Assembly (NCBI RefSeq): GCF_003333265.1
Contig: NZ_QOLB01000117.1
Location: forward strand, 61,330-125,329
Direction of reading: 5' to 3'
Source of the DNA: Candidatus Halocynthiibacter alkanivorans
GTDB taxonomy: Bacteria; Pseudomonadota; Alphaproteobacteria; Rhodobacterales; Rhodobacteraceae
DNA: 64,000 nucleotides
Shown in pieces: positions 46,727 to 56,720 of the stretch. Within the stretch, counting starts at the first letter, position 1. The number at the start of each line of letters is the position of its first letter. Under the pieces are notes generated by a model, which saw only the letters and a list, made by a program, of their open reading frames with translations, was not told the origin of the DNA and searched no databases. The translations under genes were made by a program, and so were the position numbers.

Positions 46727-46760
46727 GAAAAAGGCGTGCAATTTTGCGCGCCTTTTTTTG
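46727..46760 (+). terminator. Rho-independent terminator after ettA
   Basis: AAAAAGGCG pairs with CGCCTTTTT around a loop of about 12 bases; eight consecutive T-rich positions follow. Confidence 0.88.
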
Positions 46761-47212
46761 TGCCGTGCTCTCGTATTGTTAAGCTGAGACCAGAGACATA
46801 GTCGCAGGCCCGTCACTGTCTGGGTGCAACAAGACTGTGACGTTGCCCGGTTCCCAGGCGAACGCATTTTTCAGGCCTGCGCCATCCCGATAAAGTGCGC
46901 GCCGCGGTCTCAGGTATTTTAACAGCCGTCCGCATCCTGCGCCAACTGGCGCGATGCGGGTGGCTTGCTCCCTCCATTCCCACGGGGGGCGGGGGAGGGA
47001 GATATCTTGTTCCGTGAGTGCGAAAACAGATATTCCTTTCTCAGCAAACCGCTTCTTGTGCGCGTACCAGACACACCCGCCGCCTGCCCGGCCTTCTGCT
47101 CATTCCGCCTGTGTGCGACGGAAAATATCCGTGATGTAAACCAGTCTCCCCAGCCTGGCTGTCATCACATTTCAGAAGGCCGGACCAACCAAATTCCGGG
47201 GTCAACTCGGAG
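46761..47212. other. gene-free spacer
   Basis: About 450 bp between convergent ettA and the receiver-like gene; no supported gene or RNA. A purine-rich GGGGGGCGGGGGAGGGAGA stretch near 46984-47002 is the only notable feature. Confidence 0.4.
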
Positions 47213-47734
47213 TTAGGGCAATCCCTGGAACCGGTTGTTTTCAATCGCTGCATAGACCGCCAGTTCGACGGCAGTTTTGCTCAGCGGCGTGCGCAGGGAC
47301 GCGTCGCAGATCGAGTTGCGACTGACGGAAAAATCATTGCGGGAGAAATACTGTGAGGCCAGGATCACCGGCAGGTCACGTTTCACCGTGCGCACCAGCA
47401 GCAGTGTTTCGACCACCGCATCCTCGCACGCCAGATGATCCATCACCACCACGAGCAGACCCCAGGCGCTGGGATTTTCGGCAAGGGCGTCCAGCGCCAG
47501 ATCCAGGTCGGTTGTCGCCGCAACTTCTGATCCCAGCGCCTCGAGCCAGCCTGTCAGATCGGGATGCCCCTGAGTGCAGGCGCTCACCAGAAGAACCGGG
47601 CGGTTCATCAGAATATCCGGGTCGCTCAGCCGGTCATATTTTTCCAACATCTTCTGAACGGGAGGATAGGGCCGGTGACCTGTAGGTTGACCACTGTCGC
47701 TTTTGCTTAAGTCGTGGAAGCCAGCGCCATCCAT
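47213..47734 (-). CDS. degenerate response-regulator receiver-like protein
   Basis: 173 residues from the ATG at 47734, with GGAG six bases upstream. From about residue 45 it follows receiver-domain order: RPVLLVSACTQG (beta1), WGLLVVVMDHLACED (beta3 with the Asp of VMD at the phospho-acceptor position), DLPVILAS (beta4) and LRTPLSKTAVELAV (beta5/alpha5). The acidic pair after beta1 and the conserved Lys (here R-T-P) are missing, so it is probably a pseudo-receiver. No output domain. Partner unknown. Confidence 0.65.
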   Translation of the reverse strand: MDGAGFHDLSKSDSGQPTGHRPYPPVQKMLEKYDRLSDPDILMNRPVLLVSACTQGHPDLTGWLEALGSEVAATTDLDLALDALAENPSAWGLLVVVMDHLACEDAVVETLLLVRTVKRDLPVILASQYFSRNDFSVSRNSICDASLRTPLSKTAVELAVYAAIENNRFQGLP

Positions 47735-48181
47735 CGTATTCTCCAATATCTTGCTCGCAGAAACCTGCGGGAACCGCCCCCCGCCTGAGCCACGAACCCG
47801 CCACTTCATCCTGGTGGCCAGTCTACCAAATGCCAGTTTGATCATAGTTCTGTCCCCATTCCCGTCGTGCCGTTTCTGATCGCTCTATACTGGGGATTGC
47901 AGGCTGAAATAACAGAGGCTCTGGCGGTGAGGTCCTCCCTCCTTCCGGATGGGCTGACCCATCTGTTCGGGTAGGTTTCAGGCACTTGTATGATACAGAG
48001 TTTGCGGCCGACCCGGATCCGGTCTGTTCAGTGCCGTCCTTTGGCTGCCGGGCGACAGCCGGGGCGGGCAAAGACTACAACAGTGCCGAAAAGATGCATC
48101 ACTGGTGATCCCGTCCGGACGTTCCCACGAACGGGCGACCAGCGCGCAGCCTCCGCGGCTTGTCAGCCTGATGCGCCGGCC
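47735..48181. other. gene-free spacer
   Basis: About 450 bp without a supported gene. Open frames here are overlapping GC-rich chance frames without ribosome sites. It is downstream of the small secreted protein gene and upstream of the receiver-like gene, both on the - strand, and so contains the promoter of the latter. Confidence 0.4.
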
Positions 48182-48472
48182 TTAGCCGTTGGCACCTTCC
48201 GGGCGATATTTGTCCATCACCCGATCCAGCGCATCATTGGTGATCGCGGAATTTGCGGCCTGAAGACAGGGCAACAACAGATCCTTGTTTCTGCGCTGCA
48301 GCTCACCTGAGGGGAATTTGTCGCCGGCAGGCCGGACCGGGCGGAAGCATTCAATGAACTGCGCCTGCTCTATACCCAGGTCAGCCGCGATCAGACCGGT
48401 CGGCCGGTTGGGGTCATCGTCGGCAAAAGTTGCGGTGCCGCTGAAGAGAATCACTAAAAGGGTCAAGCGCAT
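48182..48472 (-). CDS. small secreted protein of unknown function
   Basis: 96 residues. MRLTLLVILFSGTATFADDD is a signal peptide with cleavage after ATFA. The mature part has PTGLIAADLGIEQAQFIECFRPVRP and LPCLQAANSAITNDALDRVMDKYRP with two Cys, probably one disulfide. I recall a short conserved Rhodobacteraceae family of this pattern with no assigned function. CGGAG lies upstream of the start. Periplasmic. Confidence 0.78.
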   Translation of the reverse strand: MRLTLLVILFSGTATFADDDPNRPTGLIAADLGIEQAQFIECFRPVRPAGDKFPSGELQRRNKDLLLPCLQAANSAITNDALDRVMDKYRPEGANG

Positions 48473-48708
48473 TTGGGAGCTCCGTTTCGGGTTGCCGATG
48501 CGAGTTAATACGGTGCGCCACCCATGTTCCGTCGAAAATACTATTTTTTTCGCCTGCAGACCCGATCCGGCGGCCCTGGCGTCGGAACCCCCGCATTTCG
48601 CTCACAAAAAAGGAGCGCAAAAGCAGAAAACTGCCGCGCGCTCCTCAAATTTTTCTGATTTGTACAAATCCAGCCTGTGTTTTGTACAAATGCTACAATA
48701 TGCGCGGC

Positions 48709-49251
48709 TCAGCGCTTTTTCACAAACTCGGTCAGGATAACGATGCGCTGACCTTCGACCCGGCCCTCAATATGGCCCGCATTGTCAGCCACCAGAGAGA
48801 TTCCGCGCACTGCTGTGCCGCGTTTTGCCGTAAAGCCGCCTCCCTTTACTGGAAGGTCTTTGATCAGAACCACAGTATCGCCGGCGGCAAGCACCACGCC
48901 GTTGCTGTCGCGGTGGATCACCTCCATGCCCGCCGCTTCGGCCCAGTCCTGCACCTCGGGTTCCAGATAGAGCATATCCAGAGATTCAATCGCCCAACCC
49001 TCTGATTTCAAACGCGTAAGCATGCGCCAGGCCAGAACCTGAACCGCAGCATGTTCGGACCACATCGCGCTTTGCAAGCAACGCCAGTGGTTCAGATCGG
49101 GTGTCTCTCCGCCGATTTGTGCGGCACAGATGGCGCAGCAAAACGCCGCATCTTCCCTTGGGGCAACCACCAGCGCCGAAAGGCCTTCAGTGCCGCCGCA
49201 AAGTTCACAAATGCCACCTGCACGTGTCTCAAGCGCTACCAAATCAACCAT
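48709..49251 (-). CDS. PhnA/YjdM-like zinc-ribbon protein
   Basis: 180 residues from the ATG at 49251, chosen for GGAGG ten bases upstream; the frame is open 24 codons further. The N-terminal zinc ribbon is CELCGG...CCAIC (residues about 15-45), and the C-terminal PhnA-type beta domain reads GDTVVLIKDLPVKGGGFTAKRGTAVRGISL and VEGQRIVILTEFVKKR. Despite the PhnA name the family has no proven role in phosphonate metabolism. Cytoplasmic. Confidence 0.9.
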   Translation of the reverse strand: MVDLVALETRAGGICELCGGTEGLSALVVAPREDAAFCCAICAAQIGGETPDLNHWRCLQSAMWSEHAAVQVLAWRMLTRLKSEGWAIESLDMLYLEPEVQDWAEAAGMEVIHRDSNGVVLAAGDTVVLIKDLPVKGGGFTAKRGTAVRGISLVADNAGHIEGRVEGQRIVILTEFVKKR

Positions 49252-49469
49252 AATATCCTCCGAAATCATTCCGCCCTGTCCTAGCGACAACGGGGAATTC
49301 GCGCCACCAAAAACCCTTGCCAAACAAAAATTACCTGCTCATATGGGCTCAGCGACGTTATCTCTATCGACCTCTGTCTAACCTTACAGGCGACCAGGCA
49401 CTCGATCTTGCACTGACATTGCCAGGCTGCCGCAACCCTGTGGGCAGCATGATTATAAGGAACAGACGG

Positions 49470-49676
49470 ATGGCTAACGGCACCGTAAAATGGTTTAACA
49501 CAACTAAAGGCTACGGCTTCATCGCTCCTGAGGGCGGCGCCAAAGATGTATTCGTACACATCTCCGCAGTCGAGCGTTCCGGCCTGACTGGTCTTGCAGA
49601 TGGCGCCGTCGTGACCTTCGATATCGAAGCTGGTCGTGACGGTCGTGAATCTGCGATCAACCTGGCTGTTGAATAA
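49470..49676 (+). CDS. cold-shock domain protein (copy 2)
   Basis: 68 residues with RNP1 KGYGFIAP and RNP2 [11 protein letters not shown] at 49470 follows AAGGAACAGACGG. It closely resembles the copy at 5740: the first 14 residues and the [19 protein letters not shown] block are identical. The upstream 200 bp without a gene probably contain a thermoregulated leader. Downstream GGGC/GCCC-rich sequence (49687-49712) can fold but has no T-tract. Confidence 0.95.
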   Translation: MANGTVKWFNTTKGYGFIAPEGGAKDVFVHISAVERSGLTGLADGAVVTFDIEAGRDGRESAINLAVE

Positions 49677-49833
49677 GCGAATTCCGGGCAGGGCCTTGGG
49701 GCCCCGCCCACCCCGGCATTTTCTGCCGGTGACGATATGGCGCCCATTCCCCGCAGTATTGTCCGGCTGTGACCAGGCAGACACTGGTCAAACCCCTGAA
49801 AAACCCCGATGATATAAGCTGACCTTTACTGAG

Positions 49834-51642
49834 GTGTGGCTGGTGCATTTTTTCAAAGCATATTCCGGACAGGCCATGGTGGCTGCTGCCATGCTCTTTG
49901 GCATTTCCACCAGTGCCACTGCATTTGAAACCCGGTTCCGGGTCAGCGGCGGCGAGACGCTGCAGGCGCAACTGCGGGCCTCTTCCCGGGTGATGGCGCT
50001 GGACACTGGCACAGATCCAACATCGCAGGATATTCTGGCCGCCGCCCGCGCCGATTACCGGCAGCTTCTGACCACACTTTACCGGCAGGGCTATTATGGC
50101 GGCAGCATCCGCATTCTTGTGGACGGGCGTGAGGCGGCCAGCCTGTCGCCGCTGGATGTGCCGGTCCGCATCAGCACAGTCGAAATTTCGGTACAGACCG
50201 GACTGCCTTTTTCCTTCGCAGAGCTACGCATTGCCCCGCTCGCGCCGGGCAGCGCCTTGCCAGGTGAGCTGGCCCGTGGCGCGCCGGCCCGCGCGGATGT
50301 CATTACAGCTGCCAGCCAGGCTGCGCTCACCGGCTGGCGCGACGCCTCCCACGCCAAGGCGCGCATCGCCTCCCAGCGCATCACCGCAGATCACCGCAAT
50401 CAGACACTTGATGCGGAGGTGAACATCGCCCCCGGACCGGCGGTCAGCTTTGGCGCTGTCACCGTTGTGACAGCGGGTGCTGTGCGTACTGACCGGGTGC
50501 TGGACATCGCCGGCCCGATCACAGGCGAAGCGTTTTCCCCGGCCACTATTGAACGTGCTGCCGCCCGGCTGCGCCGCACCGGCGCCTTTAACTCTGTGGC
50601 ATTTTCTGAGGCGGAGAAGCTCGGAGCGGGCGAAACGCTCGACCTGTCTCTCAGCCTGGTGGAGGCACCAAAGCGCCGCTTTGGTTTTGGTGCCGAACTC
50701 TCCTCGGCTGAGGGGGTGGCGCTGAACGGCTTCTGGATGCACCGCAACCTGCTTGGCGGTGCCGAACGGCTGCGGCTGGAAGGCGAGATCAAAGGCATTG
50801 CCGGCGACAGCGGCGGCGAGGACTACAGTATTTCGGCCCGGTTTGACCGACCGGCAACGCTTTGGAATGACACGGCGCTTTACATCAGCGGCGAGATCGC
50901 GCACCTGGAGGAACCTGGATTTACCTCTGATAATATGGAAACCGGCATTGGGCTTAACGCCTGGATCAGTGACCAGCTCCAGGCCAGCGCCGGTATCAGT
51001 TTTCGCTATTCTGAGGTCACCGAAAGCGGTACGCAGCAAAGCTTTTCCCATCTGATGTTTCCGCTCAGCGCAACACTAGACCGGCGCGACAACCGGCTTG
51101 ATGCCAGATCCGGCTCTTACGCCAGCCTGGAAGCCATCCCCTTTGCCGGGCTGAACGGCGTCGCCTCGGGCGCCAGGCTGAATGCCGATCTGCGCCTCTA
51201 CCGCAGCCTTGGAGACGCGCAGCGTTTCACCCTCGCCGGGCGGTTTCAGTACGGCACCATTCTCGGCGCCGGCATTGATGAGGTGCCCGCCGACTGGCTC
51301 TATTTCTCCGGCGGCGGCGGCACTGTGCGCGGCCAGCCCTACCAGTCGCTGGTGCTGGATCCCGGCGGCAGCAGTGAAAGCGGTGGCCGCTCCTATGCCG
51401 GTCTCTCGGGCGAGATCCGCGCTGGCATCCGCGGTAATTTTTCGGCGGTGGGTTTCCTGGATGCCGGTGTTGTGGACCAGGATCTGATCCCCAGCAGCGG
51501 TGGTGAATTCCATGCCGGCGCCGGGCTGGGGCTGCGCTATGACACCGGCTTTGGTCCGCTGCGGCTTGATCTGGCGGCCCCGGTCGCGGGCGACACCGGC
51601 GCCGGCGTGCAGCTTTACATTGGCATAGGGCAGGCGTTTTGA
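49834..51642 (+). CDS. tamA: outer-membrane translocation and assembly protein TamA (Omp85 superfamily)
   Basis: 602 residues from a GTG at 49834; a second GTG at 49843 fits the GAGG spacing slightly better. A signal peptide (VAAAMLFGISTSATAFE) is followed by POTRA domains (about 35-270) and a 16-stranded barrel. The L6-loop motif is VRGQPYQ and the C-terminus ends in a Phe (GIGQAF), as expected for an outer-membrane barrel. With TamB it helps insert autotransporters and other barrels. Overlaps tamB as TTGA. Confidence 0.93.
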   Translation: MWLVHFFKAYSGQAMVAAAMLFGISTSATAFETRFRVSGGETLQAQLRASSRVMALDTGTDPTSQDILAAARADYRQLLTTLYRQGYYGGSIRILVDGREAASLSPLDVPVRISTVEISVQTGLPFSFAELRIAPLAPGSALPGELARGAPARADVITAASQAALTGWRDASHAKARIASQRITADHRNQTLDAEVNIAPGPAVSFGAVTVVTAGAVRTDRVLDIAGPITGEAFSPATIERAAARLRRTGAFNSVAFSEAEKLGAGETLDLSLSLVEAPKRRFGFGAELSSAEGVALNGFWMHRNLLGGAERLRLEGEIKGIAGDSGGEDYSISARFDRPATLWNDTALYISGEIAHLEEPGFTSDNMETGIGLNAWISDQLQASAGISFRYSEVTESGTQQSFSHLMFPLSATLDRRDNRLDARSGSYASLEAIPFAGLNGVASGARLNADLRLYRSLGDAQRFTLAGRFQYGTILGAGIDEVPADWLYFSGGGGTVRGQPYQSLVLDPGGSSESGGRSYAGLSGEIRAGIRGNFSAVGFLDAGVVDQDLIPSSGGEFHAGAGLGLRYDTGFGPLRLDLAAPVAGDTGAGVQLYIGIGQAF

Positions 51643-54600
51643 AACGCCTTGCAGCCATCCCCGTGACCGCCGCCCTGTCGCTGGGCACGCTGGCTCTGGT
51701 CGCGCTGCCGCTGATGCCACAGGCGCAGTCGGCGGAGGAATCCCGCGACCGCGATTTTCTCACCGCATTGATTGAGGACAACCTGTCCGCCCCGGGCCAG
51801 ACCATACGCCTTGAGGGTTTTGCCGGTGCGCTGAGTTCAGTGGCGCGGTTTGACAGCCTGAGCATTGCGGACGAGACCGGCGTCTGGCTGCGTATTGAGG
51901 GGGCCGAACTCGACTGGTCGCGCAGCGCGCTTTTGCGCGGTCGCTTTGAAGTCAACAGCCTCACCGCCGCGAAAATATCCCTGAGCCGTCTGCCCGTGCG
52001 CGCCGCAGCTTTGCCGGCAGCAGAGGCCACGGAATTTACCCCACCAGTACTGCCCGATCTACCGGTTTCGGTGAATATTGGCGAAATTTCCACAGATCTG
52101 CTCAGCCTTGCCCAACCAGTGCTGGGCCAGGCGATTGCGGTTTCGATGAACGGGGCGATGTCGCTGTTGGATGGCGACGGGGAAGTGCGTTTTGAACTCA
52201 GCCGCGTCGACGGTATTGCGGGCGATATTCGGCTTGTATCGGGCTACAACTCCGCCAGCCAGGAGCTTTCGGTTGATCTGTCGCTGTTTGAAGAACCGGG
52301 CGGATTGCTGGCCACATCGCTGGGACTTCCGGGCGCACCATCGCTGGAATTCACTGCCAGAGGCGCTGCACCGCTGTCCGATTTTGGGTTGGATATTACC
52401 CTTGCAAGCGATGGAGCGCCGCGGCTTGCCGGCGTGCTGGCACTGAAATCCATTGCGACAGAGACCGCTCCGGATCAGCCTCCTCCGGCGCCAGACTGGC
52501 AGTTCCGGGCCGATATCAGCGGCGACATGACACCTCTGTTCAACCCCGGTCTGCGTGACTTTTGGGGGCCGGAAGTCTCTTTGCAGGCCACAGGTTTACG
52601 GCGCGCGGACGGCAGATTGACCCTGGACCCTTTTGTGCTGAGCGCGCGCGCCTTGCGCCTCACCGGCGCGCTTGACATGGCGGCAGACGGTGCGCCGCAA
52701 TCTTTTGATCTGCGCGCGGAGCTGGCAGCACAGGACGGCGCCGCAGTCAGGCTGCCGCTGCCCGGCCCACCGACGTCTCTGCAAATGGCGAGCCTGACGG
52801 CACGCTATGACGCCGCCAAAGCAGACCAATGGACGCTTACCGGCATGCTGGAGGGTCTGAGCCAGGGTGCATTGACGCTGGACTCCGGCCAGATCCGCGC
52901 TGGCGGGCTCATCGGGCGCCGCGCAAATACTGTACGTGCTGTCACCGCAGATCTCGCGTTGAATCTGACCGGCCTTGCCCACAGCGACCCGGCACTACAG
53001 CAGGTGCTTGGCGATGCTATGGGCCTGCAGGCAGAGCTGCAGTGGCGCGAAGGCGAATCCGTCGCCCTCTCCGTTCTGGACTTGTCTTCCGGCGATCTGT
53101 CGCTGGCGGGCGATGTCACGATTGGCGATCTGAGCAGTGGTTTTGCTATTGAGGGGCAGGCAAGACTAAACGCCGGCGACCTGCAGCGTTTCGCGGCGCT
53201 CACGTCAACGAACATAGGTGGGGCGCTCCGTGCCGGTGTGACGGGGCGCCTGGTGCCACTTGGCGGCGCATTCGATCTCCGTCTCACCGGTCAGGGCCAG
53301 CAGTTGCAAAGCGGCATTGCCCCGCTGGACGGTCTGCTGGCCGGGGCGGCAGAGCTTGATATCGCCATCCTGCGCGACACGGGTGGAATAGAGATCAGCA
53401 CGCTTGTGCTGAAAACCCCGGCACTGGAGCTTGATGCCACGGGCAGTTTGCAGTCCGCTGTCGGCAATCTGGAGTTCGCAGCGCGGCTTGATAATCTTGG
53501 CCGCATTATTGACGGGCTGAGCGGCCCGGCAGCGTTCTCTGGCACCGCCAGTGGCAGCAGCGACGCTATCGACCTGGATCTGGCAGCCACCGGCCCCGGG
53601 GGCATCCGCGCTCTGGTCCAGGGCAAAGTTCTGGATGCCGGGCAAACGCTGGACCTGGCTCTGAACGGCACCCTGCCACTGGCGCTGGTGAACAGTTTCA
53701 CCACCGAGCTGTCTCTGCTGGGCGACGCCGGCTTTGATCTGGTGCTGCGCGGTGCCCCGGCGCTGTCCTCCCTGTCTGGCCGCCTGACTTCTGAAGGCGC
53801 AAGCCTGTCGCTGCCCGCCTATAACACCGGGCTGAACCGTGTCAGACTGAGCGCCGATATCGCTGGCAACAGCGCCCGCATTACAGCAAGCGGCGTGGTG
53901 ATCCGGGGCGGGGAAGTCGCCCTTGCGGGCACGCTCGGGCTTGGGGCGCCTTATCCGGGAGACCTGGAGATCAGCCTGAATAACGTCGCTTTTTCAGATC
54001 CGGATCTCTACCGCACTTCGCTGAACGGGCAACTTTCGCTGCGCGGTCCGATAAGCGGCGGCGCCAGGCTCGCCGGCACAGTCGACCTTGGCCGCACCGA
54101 GTTGCAGCTGCCCTCCGGCACCAGTGGCAGCGGCGGCAGTCGCCCCGACATCCGCCATATCGCGGAGCCGCGGGAGGTGCGCGCCACCCGTCTGCGCGCC
54201 GGCGTTCTGGTGGTGGACGCTGGCACGGCCCCTGCCCCTCCGCTTGACCTGGACATCCTGCTGCGCGCACCCAATCAGCTCTTTGTCCGCGGTCGCGGGC
54301 TGGACGCCGAACTTGGTGGCGCGTTGCGCCTCAGCGGCACCAGCCGGGATATCGTGCCGCTCGGTGAATTCAGTCTGATCCGGGGCCGGCTGGATATCCT
54401 GGGCAAACGCATCACCCTGCAAGAAGGCTCCGCCGTGTTGCAGGGAAGTTTTGACCCCTGGTTGCGCCTGGTTGCGGAAACCACCGCGCAGGACACCACC
54501 GTTCGTGTGATCAGCGAAGGCACCGCCTCGGAGCTTGAAATATCCTTCAGCTCGGACCCCGACCTGCCAGAAGACGAAATCCTGGCCCGACTGTTGTTTG

Positions 54601-54932
54601 GCCGTGCCATTGACGACATTTCCGCGCTGCAGGCGGCGCGGTTGGTCAGTTCCCTCAATGTGCTGGCCGGTGGCAGAGGCGGTCTTGTTTCCCGGCTGCG
54701 CCAGAGTTTTGGGCTGGATGATTTGGATCTGAGCACCGACACCGAGGGCAACACTGCGCTGCGCGTTGGCAAATACCTGTCGGACAATATTTACACCGAC
54801 ATTACCGTCGATCAGACCGGCAAAAGCGAAATCAATCTGAACCTGGACCTTTCAGACTCAGTCTCAGTCAAAGGCCGGCTGGGGGACAGCGGCGACACCG
54901 GCATCGGTATATTCTTTGAGCGCGACTACTGA
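51639..54932 (+). CDS. tamB: translocation and assembly module protein TamB
   Basis: 1097 residues starting at TTG 51639, which overlaps the tamA stop (TTGA), so translation is coupled. An N-terminal signal anchor (VTAALSLGTLALVALPLMPQ) is followed by a long beta-rich AsmA-like groove and the C-terminal DUF490/TamB domain, ending RVGKYLSDNIYTDITVDQTG and GIGIFFERDY. It spans the periplasm from the inner membrane to TamA and may carry phospholipids or barrels. No other good start lies within 30 codons. Confidence 0.95.
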   Translation: MKRLAAIPVTAALSLGTLALVALPLMPQAQSAEESRDRDFLTALIEDNLSAPGQTIRLEGFAGALSSVARFDSLSIADETGVWLRIEGAELDWSRSALLRGRFEVNSLTAAKISLSRLPVRAAALPAAEATEFTPPVLPDLPVSVNIGEISTDLLSLAQPVLGQAIAVSMNGAMSLLDGDGEVRFELSRVDGIAGDIRLVSGYNSASQELSVDLSLFEEPGGLLATSLGLPGAPSLEFTARGAAPLSDFGLDITLASDGAPRLAGVLALKSIATETAPDQPPPAPDWQFRADISGDMTPLFNPGLRDFWGPEVSLQATGLRRADGRLTLDPFVLSARALRLTGALDMAADGAPQSFDLRAELAAQDGAAVRLPLPGPPTSLQMASLTARYDAAKADQWTLTGMLEGLSQGALTLDSGQIRAGGLIGRRANTVRAVTADLALNLTGLAHSDPALQQVLGDAMGLQAELQWREGESVALSVLDLSSGDLSLAGDVTIGDLSSGFAIEGQARLNAGDLQRFAALTSTNIGGALRAGVTGRLVPLGGAFDLRLTGQGQQLQSGIAPLDGLLAGAAELDIAILRDTGGIEISTLVLKTPALELDATGSLQSAVGNLEFAARLDNLGRIIDGLSGPAAFSGTASGSSDAIDLDLAATGPGGIRALVQGKVLDAGQTLDLALNGTLPLALVNSFTTELSLLGDAGFDLVLRGAPALSSLSGRLTSEGASLSLPAYNTGLNRVRLSADIAGNSARITASGVVIRGGEVALAGTLGLGAPYPGDLEISLNNVAFSDPDLYRTSLNGQLSLRGPISGGARLAGTVDLGRTELQLPSGTSGSGGSRPDIRHIAEPREVRATRLRAGVLVVDAGTAPAPPLDLDILLRAPNQLFVRGRGLDAELGGALRLSGTSRDIVPLGEFSLIRGRLDILGKRITLQEGSAVLQGSFDPWLRLVAETTAQDTTVRVISEGTASELEISFSSDPDLPEDEILARLLFGRAIDDISALQAARLVSSLNVLAGGRGGLVSRLRQSFGLDDLDLSTDTEGNTALRVGKYLSDNIYTDITVDQTGKSEINLNLDLSDSVSVKGRLGDSGDTGIGIFFERDY

Positions 54933-55025
54933 GGCCAGTGGCATGGCAATACCGCCCGGTTGCGGAACAGAGACGCCGCTGGGCATGGCAAAAGCAAACC
55001 GCTGCGCCTCTGGTCTGATCCGGCC

Positions 55026-55472
55026 TTAACCCGCCAGTTTCGCGTGTTTGCGTACAAAGGCTTCGATGTCCCGCGCCGGCCGCGCCCCGGCAAGCCGCGC
55101 CACTTCGCGGCCATTCTGAAACAGGATCAAAGCCGGAATGCCGCGAATGTTGTTCTTGCTGGACACTTTGGGATAGTCCTCAGTGTTGATCTTGGCAAAA
55201 CGCACCTTTGGCGCCATCGCGCGCGCCGCCCTGGCAAATTCCGGCGCCATCTGACGGCACGGGCCACACCAGGGCGCCCAGAAATCCACCAGCAGTGGCA
55301 CCTGGTCGTTCTTTGAGGCTTTTTGCAGCGCCTGCGGGTCAAGTTCGACCACTTTCCCGTCCAGCAACCTGGTGCCACACGTGCCGCATTTCGGCCCGGC
55401 CGCAAGCCGGTCTGAAGGCACCCGGTTGGGCTGACCACAGGAGGTACAGGTAATTTTCAGAGCTTCCGCCAT
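55026..55472 (-). CDS. trxC: thioredoxin 2-like protein (TrxC)
   Basis: 148 residues from the ATG at 55472, with AGGAGG upstream; the frame is open 38 codons further but those are not conserved. An N-terminal zinc finger (CTSCGQPN ... CGTCGTR) precedes a standard thioredoxin domain with redox centre WCGPC. This fusion is the hallmark of TrxC, a cytoplasmic disulfide reductase often induced by oxidative stress. The DMT transporter gene is upstream in the same direction. Confidence 0.92.
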   Translation of the reverse strand: MAEALKITCTSCGQPNRVPSDRLAAGPKCGTCGTRLLDGKVVELDPQALQKASKNDQVPLLVDFWAPWCGPCRQMAPEFARAARAMAPKVRFAKINTEDYPKVSSKNNIRGIPALILFQNGREVARLAGARPARDIEAFVRKHAKLAG

Positions 55473-55586
55473 TTTGGCCTCCTGGTCACAATCCGTCGAA
55501 ACCAGATATAAAGACAGAAACGCCAGCGACAAGGCCTGCAGCGCAGATTGCCGTTTTTCTGGTCCGAATGCCTCAGAAGGGGCCAT

Positions 55587-56489
55587 TCACCCCAGCAGGA
55601 TCAGCGCCAGAATGCTGAGGCTGATCAGCGCAATGCCTAAATATTCCCGGCGTGAAATGCTTTCGCGGAAAAACAGCACCGAGGCGATAATGCCAAAAAT
55701 CACCTCGACCTGGCCGACGGCTTTGACCCAGGCCGCATTTTGCAGGGTGAAGGCGGTGAACCAGAAAAAGCTGCCGGCCAGACTGGTCATGCCGATCCAG
55801 CTGGCACTGCGCCAGGCAGAAAGCACTTTGCCGATCTGACCTCTGTCCCGCCAGCCCAGCCACAGCGCCATCGCCAGAAGCTGCAGGCTGGTGACCACCG
55901 CGAGCGTCAAAATCGCCCGCTGGAACGGATCCGCGAGGCCGATTTCCAGCGTCGCGCCGCGGTAACTGACGGCTGAAACGCCAAACAATGCCCCTGCTGC
56001 CAGCCCCAAAGCGGCAGACGGGGTGAAAAAACGACCGCCCCAATGCGCCGCCTCCTTGATGGCACCCGACAGCACCAGCAGCCCCGCCACCCCGGCGAAA
56101 ATCGCAGCCAGCGCAACAGGGGTCGCCGGCTCGCCCAGCACAATCCAGCCCAGCAGCAGCGTCAGCAGCACTTCAACTTTGATGAAGGCCATGCCCACAG
56201 CCAGGTTGCGCCGCCCGAACAGCAAAACGGTGCAGACGGTGGCCAGGATCTGCGCCGTGCCGCCGGCCACCGCAAATCCCCAGAACTGCGCCCCTGGCAG
56301 CGCCACGGGTTCCGCGATGTTCAATAACAGGATCGCCGCGGCCAGCACCGCAAGCGGCGCCGAATAGACAAACCGGGCAAATGTGGCGCCACTGGCCGAC
56401 AAGGTGACCTGCGCCATCTTCTTTTGCAGCATGAAGCGCAGGGTCTGAAACAGCGCGGCGGCAAGCGATAATGCGATCCAGATTTCCAT
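55587..56489 (-). CDS. DMT-family EamA transporter
   Basis: 300 residues from the ATG at 56489, with AGGACC upstream. Ten predicted membrane helices in two EamA repeats: the first starts IWIALSLAAALFQTLRFMLQ, the second SAALGLAAGALFGVSAVSYRG and ends EYLGIALISLSILALILLG. Exporter of unknown metabolite; family substrates include amino acids and nucleotides. trxC lies 114 bp downstream in the same direction. Confidence 0.88.
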   Translation of the reverse strand: MEIWIALSLAAALFQTLRFMLQKKMAQVTLSASGATFARFVYSAPLAVLAAAILLLNIAEPVALPGAQFWGFAVAGGTAQILATVCTVLLFGRRNLAVGMAFIKVEVLLTLLLGWIVLGEPATPVALAAIFAGVAGLLVLSGAIKEAAHWGGRFFTPSAALGLAAGALFGVSAVSYRGATLEIGLADPFQRAILTLAVVTSLQLLAMALWLGWRDRGQIGKVLSAWRSASWIGMTSLAGSFFWFTAFTLQNAAWVKAVGQVEVIFGIIASVLFFRESISRREYLGIALISLSILALILLG

Positions 56490-56720
56490 GCTGAGCTGGT
56501 CCTGACTGGTAATCAACGGGCGAAAACGTGAGGGTAAAACCCTGCAACAAACAGGCTGAGCAGCAGCGTCTGACCCGGGGTTCTTTGGTGTCAAATCCTG
56601 CGCAGCCGGACGGCAGCCTGCTCAGTGCCCTGTGGCGCCGGCGTGTGTCGGAAACCACAGGGCCGGCGGGCAAATACGCCTCCGGCCCCGAGGCTGCGTT
56701 CAGGCGATACGAGGCTGCGT

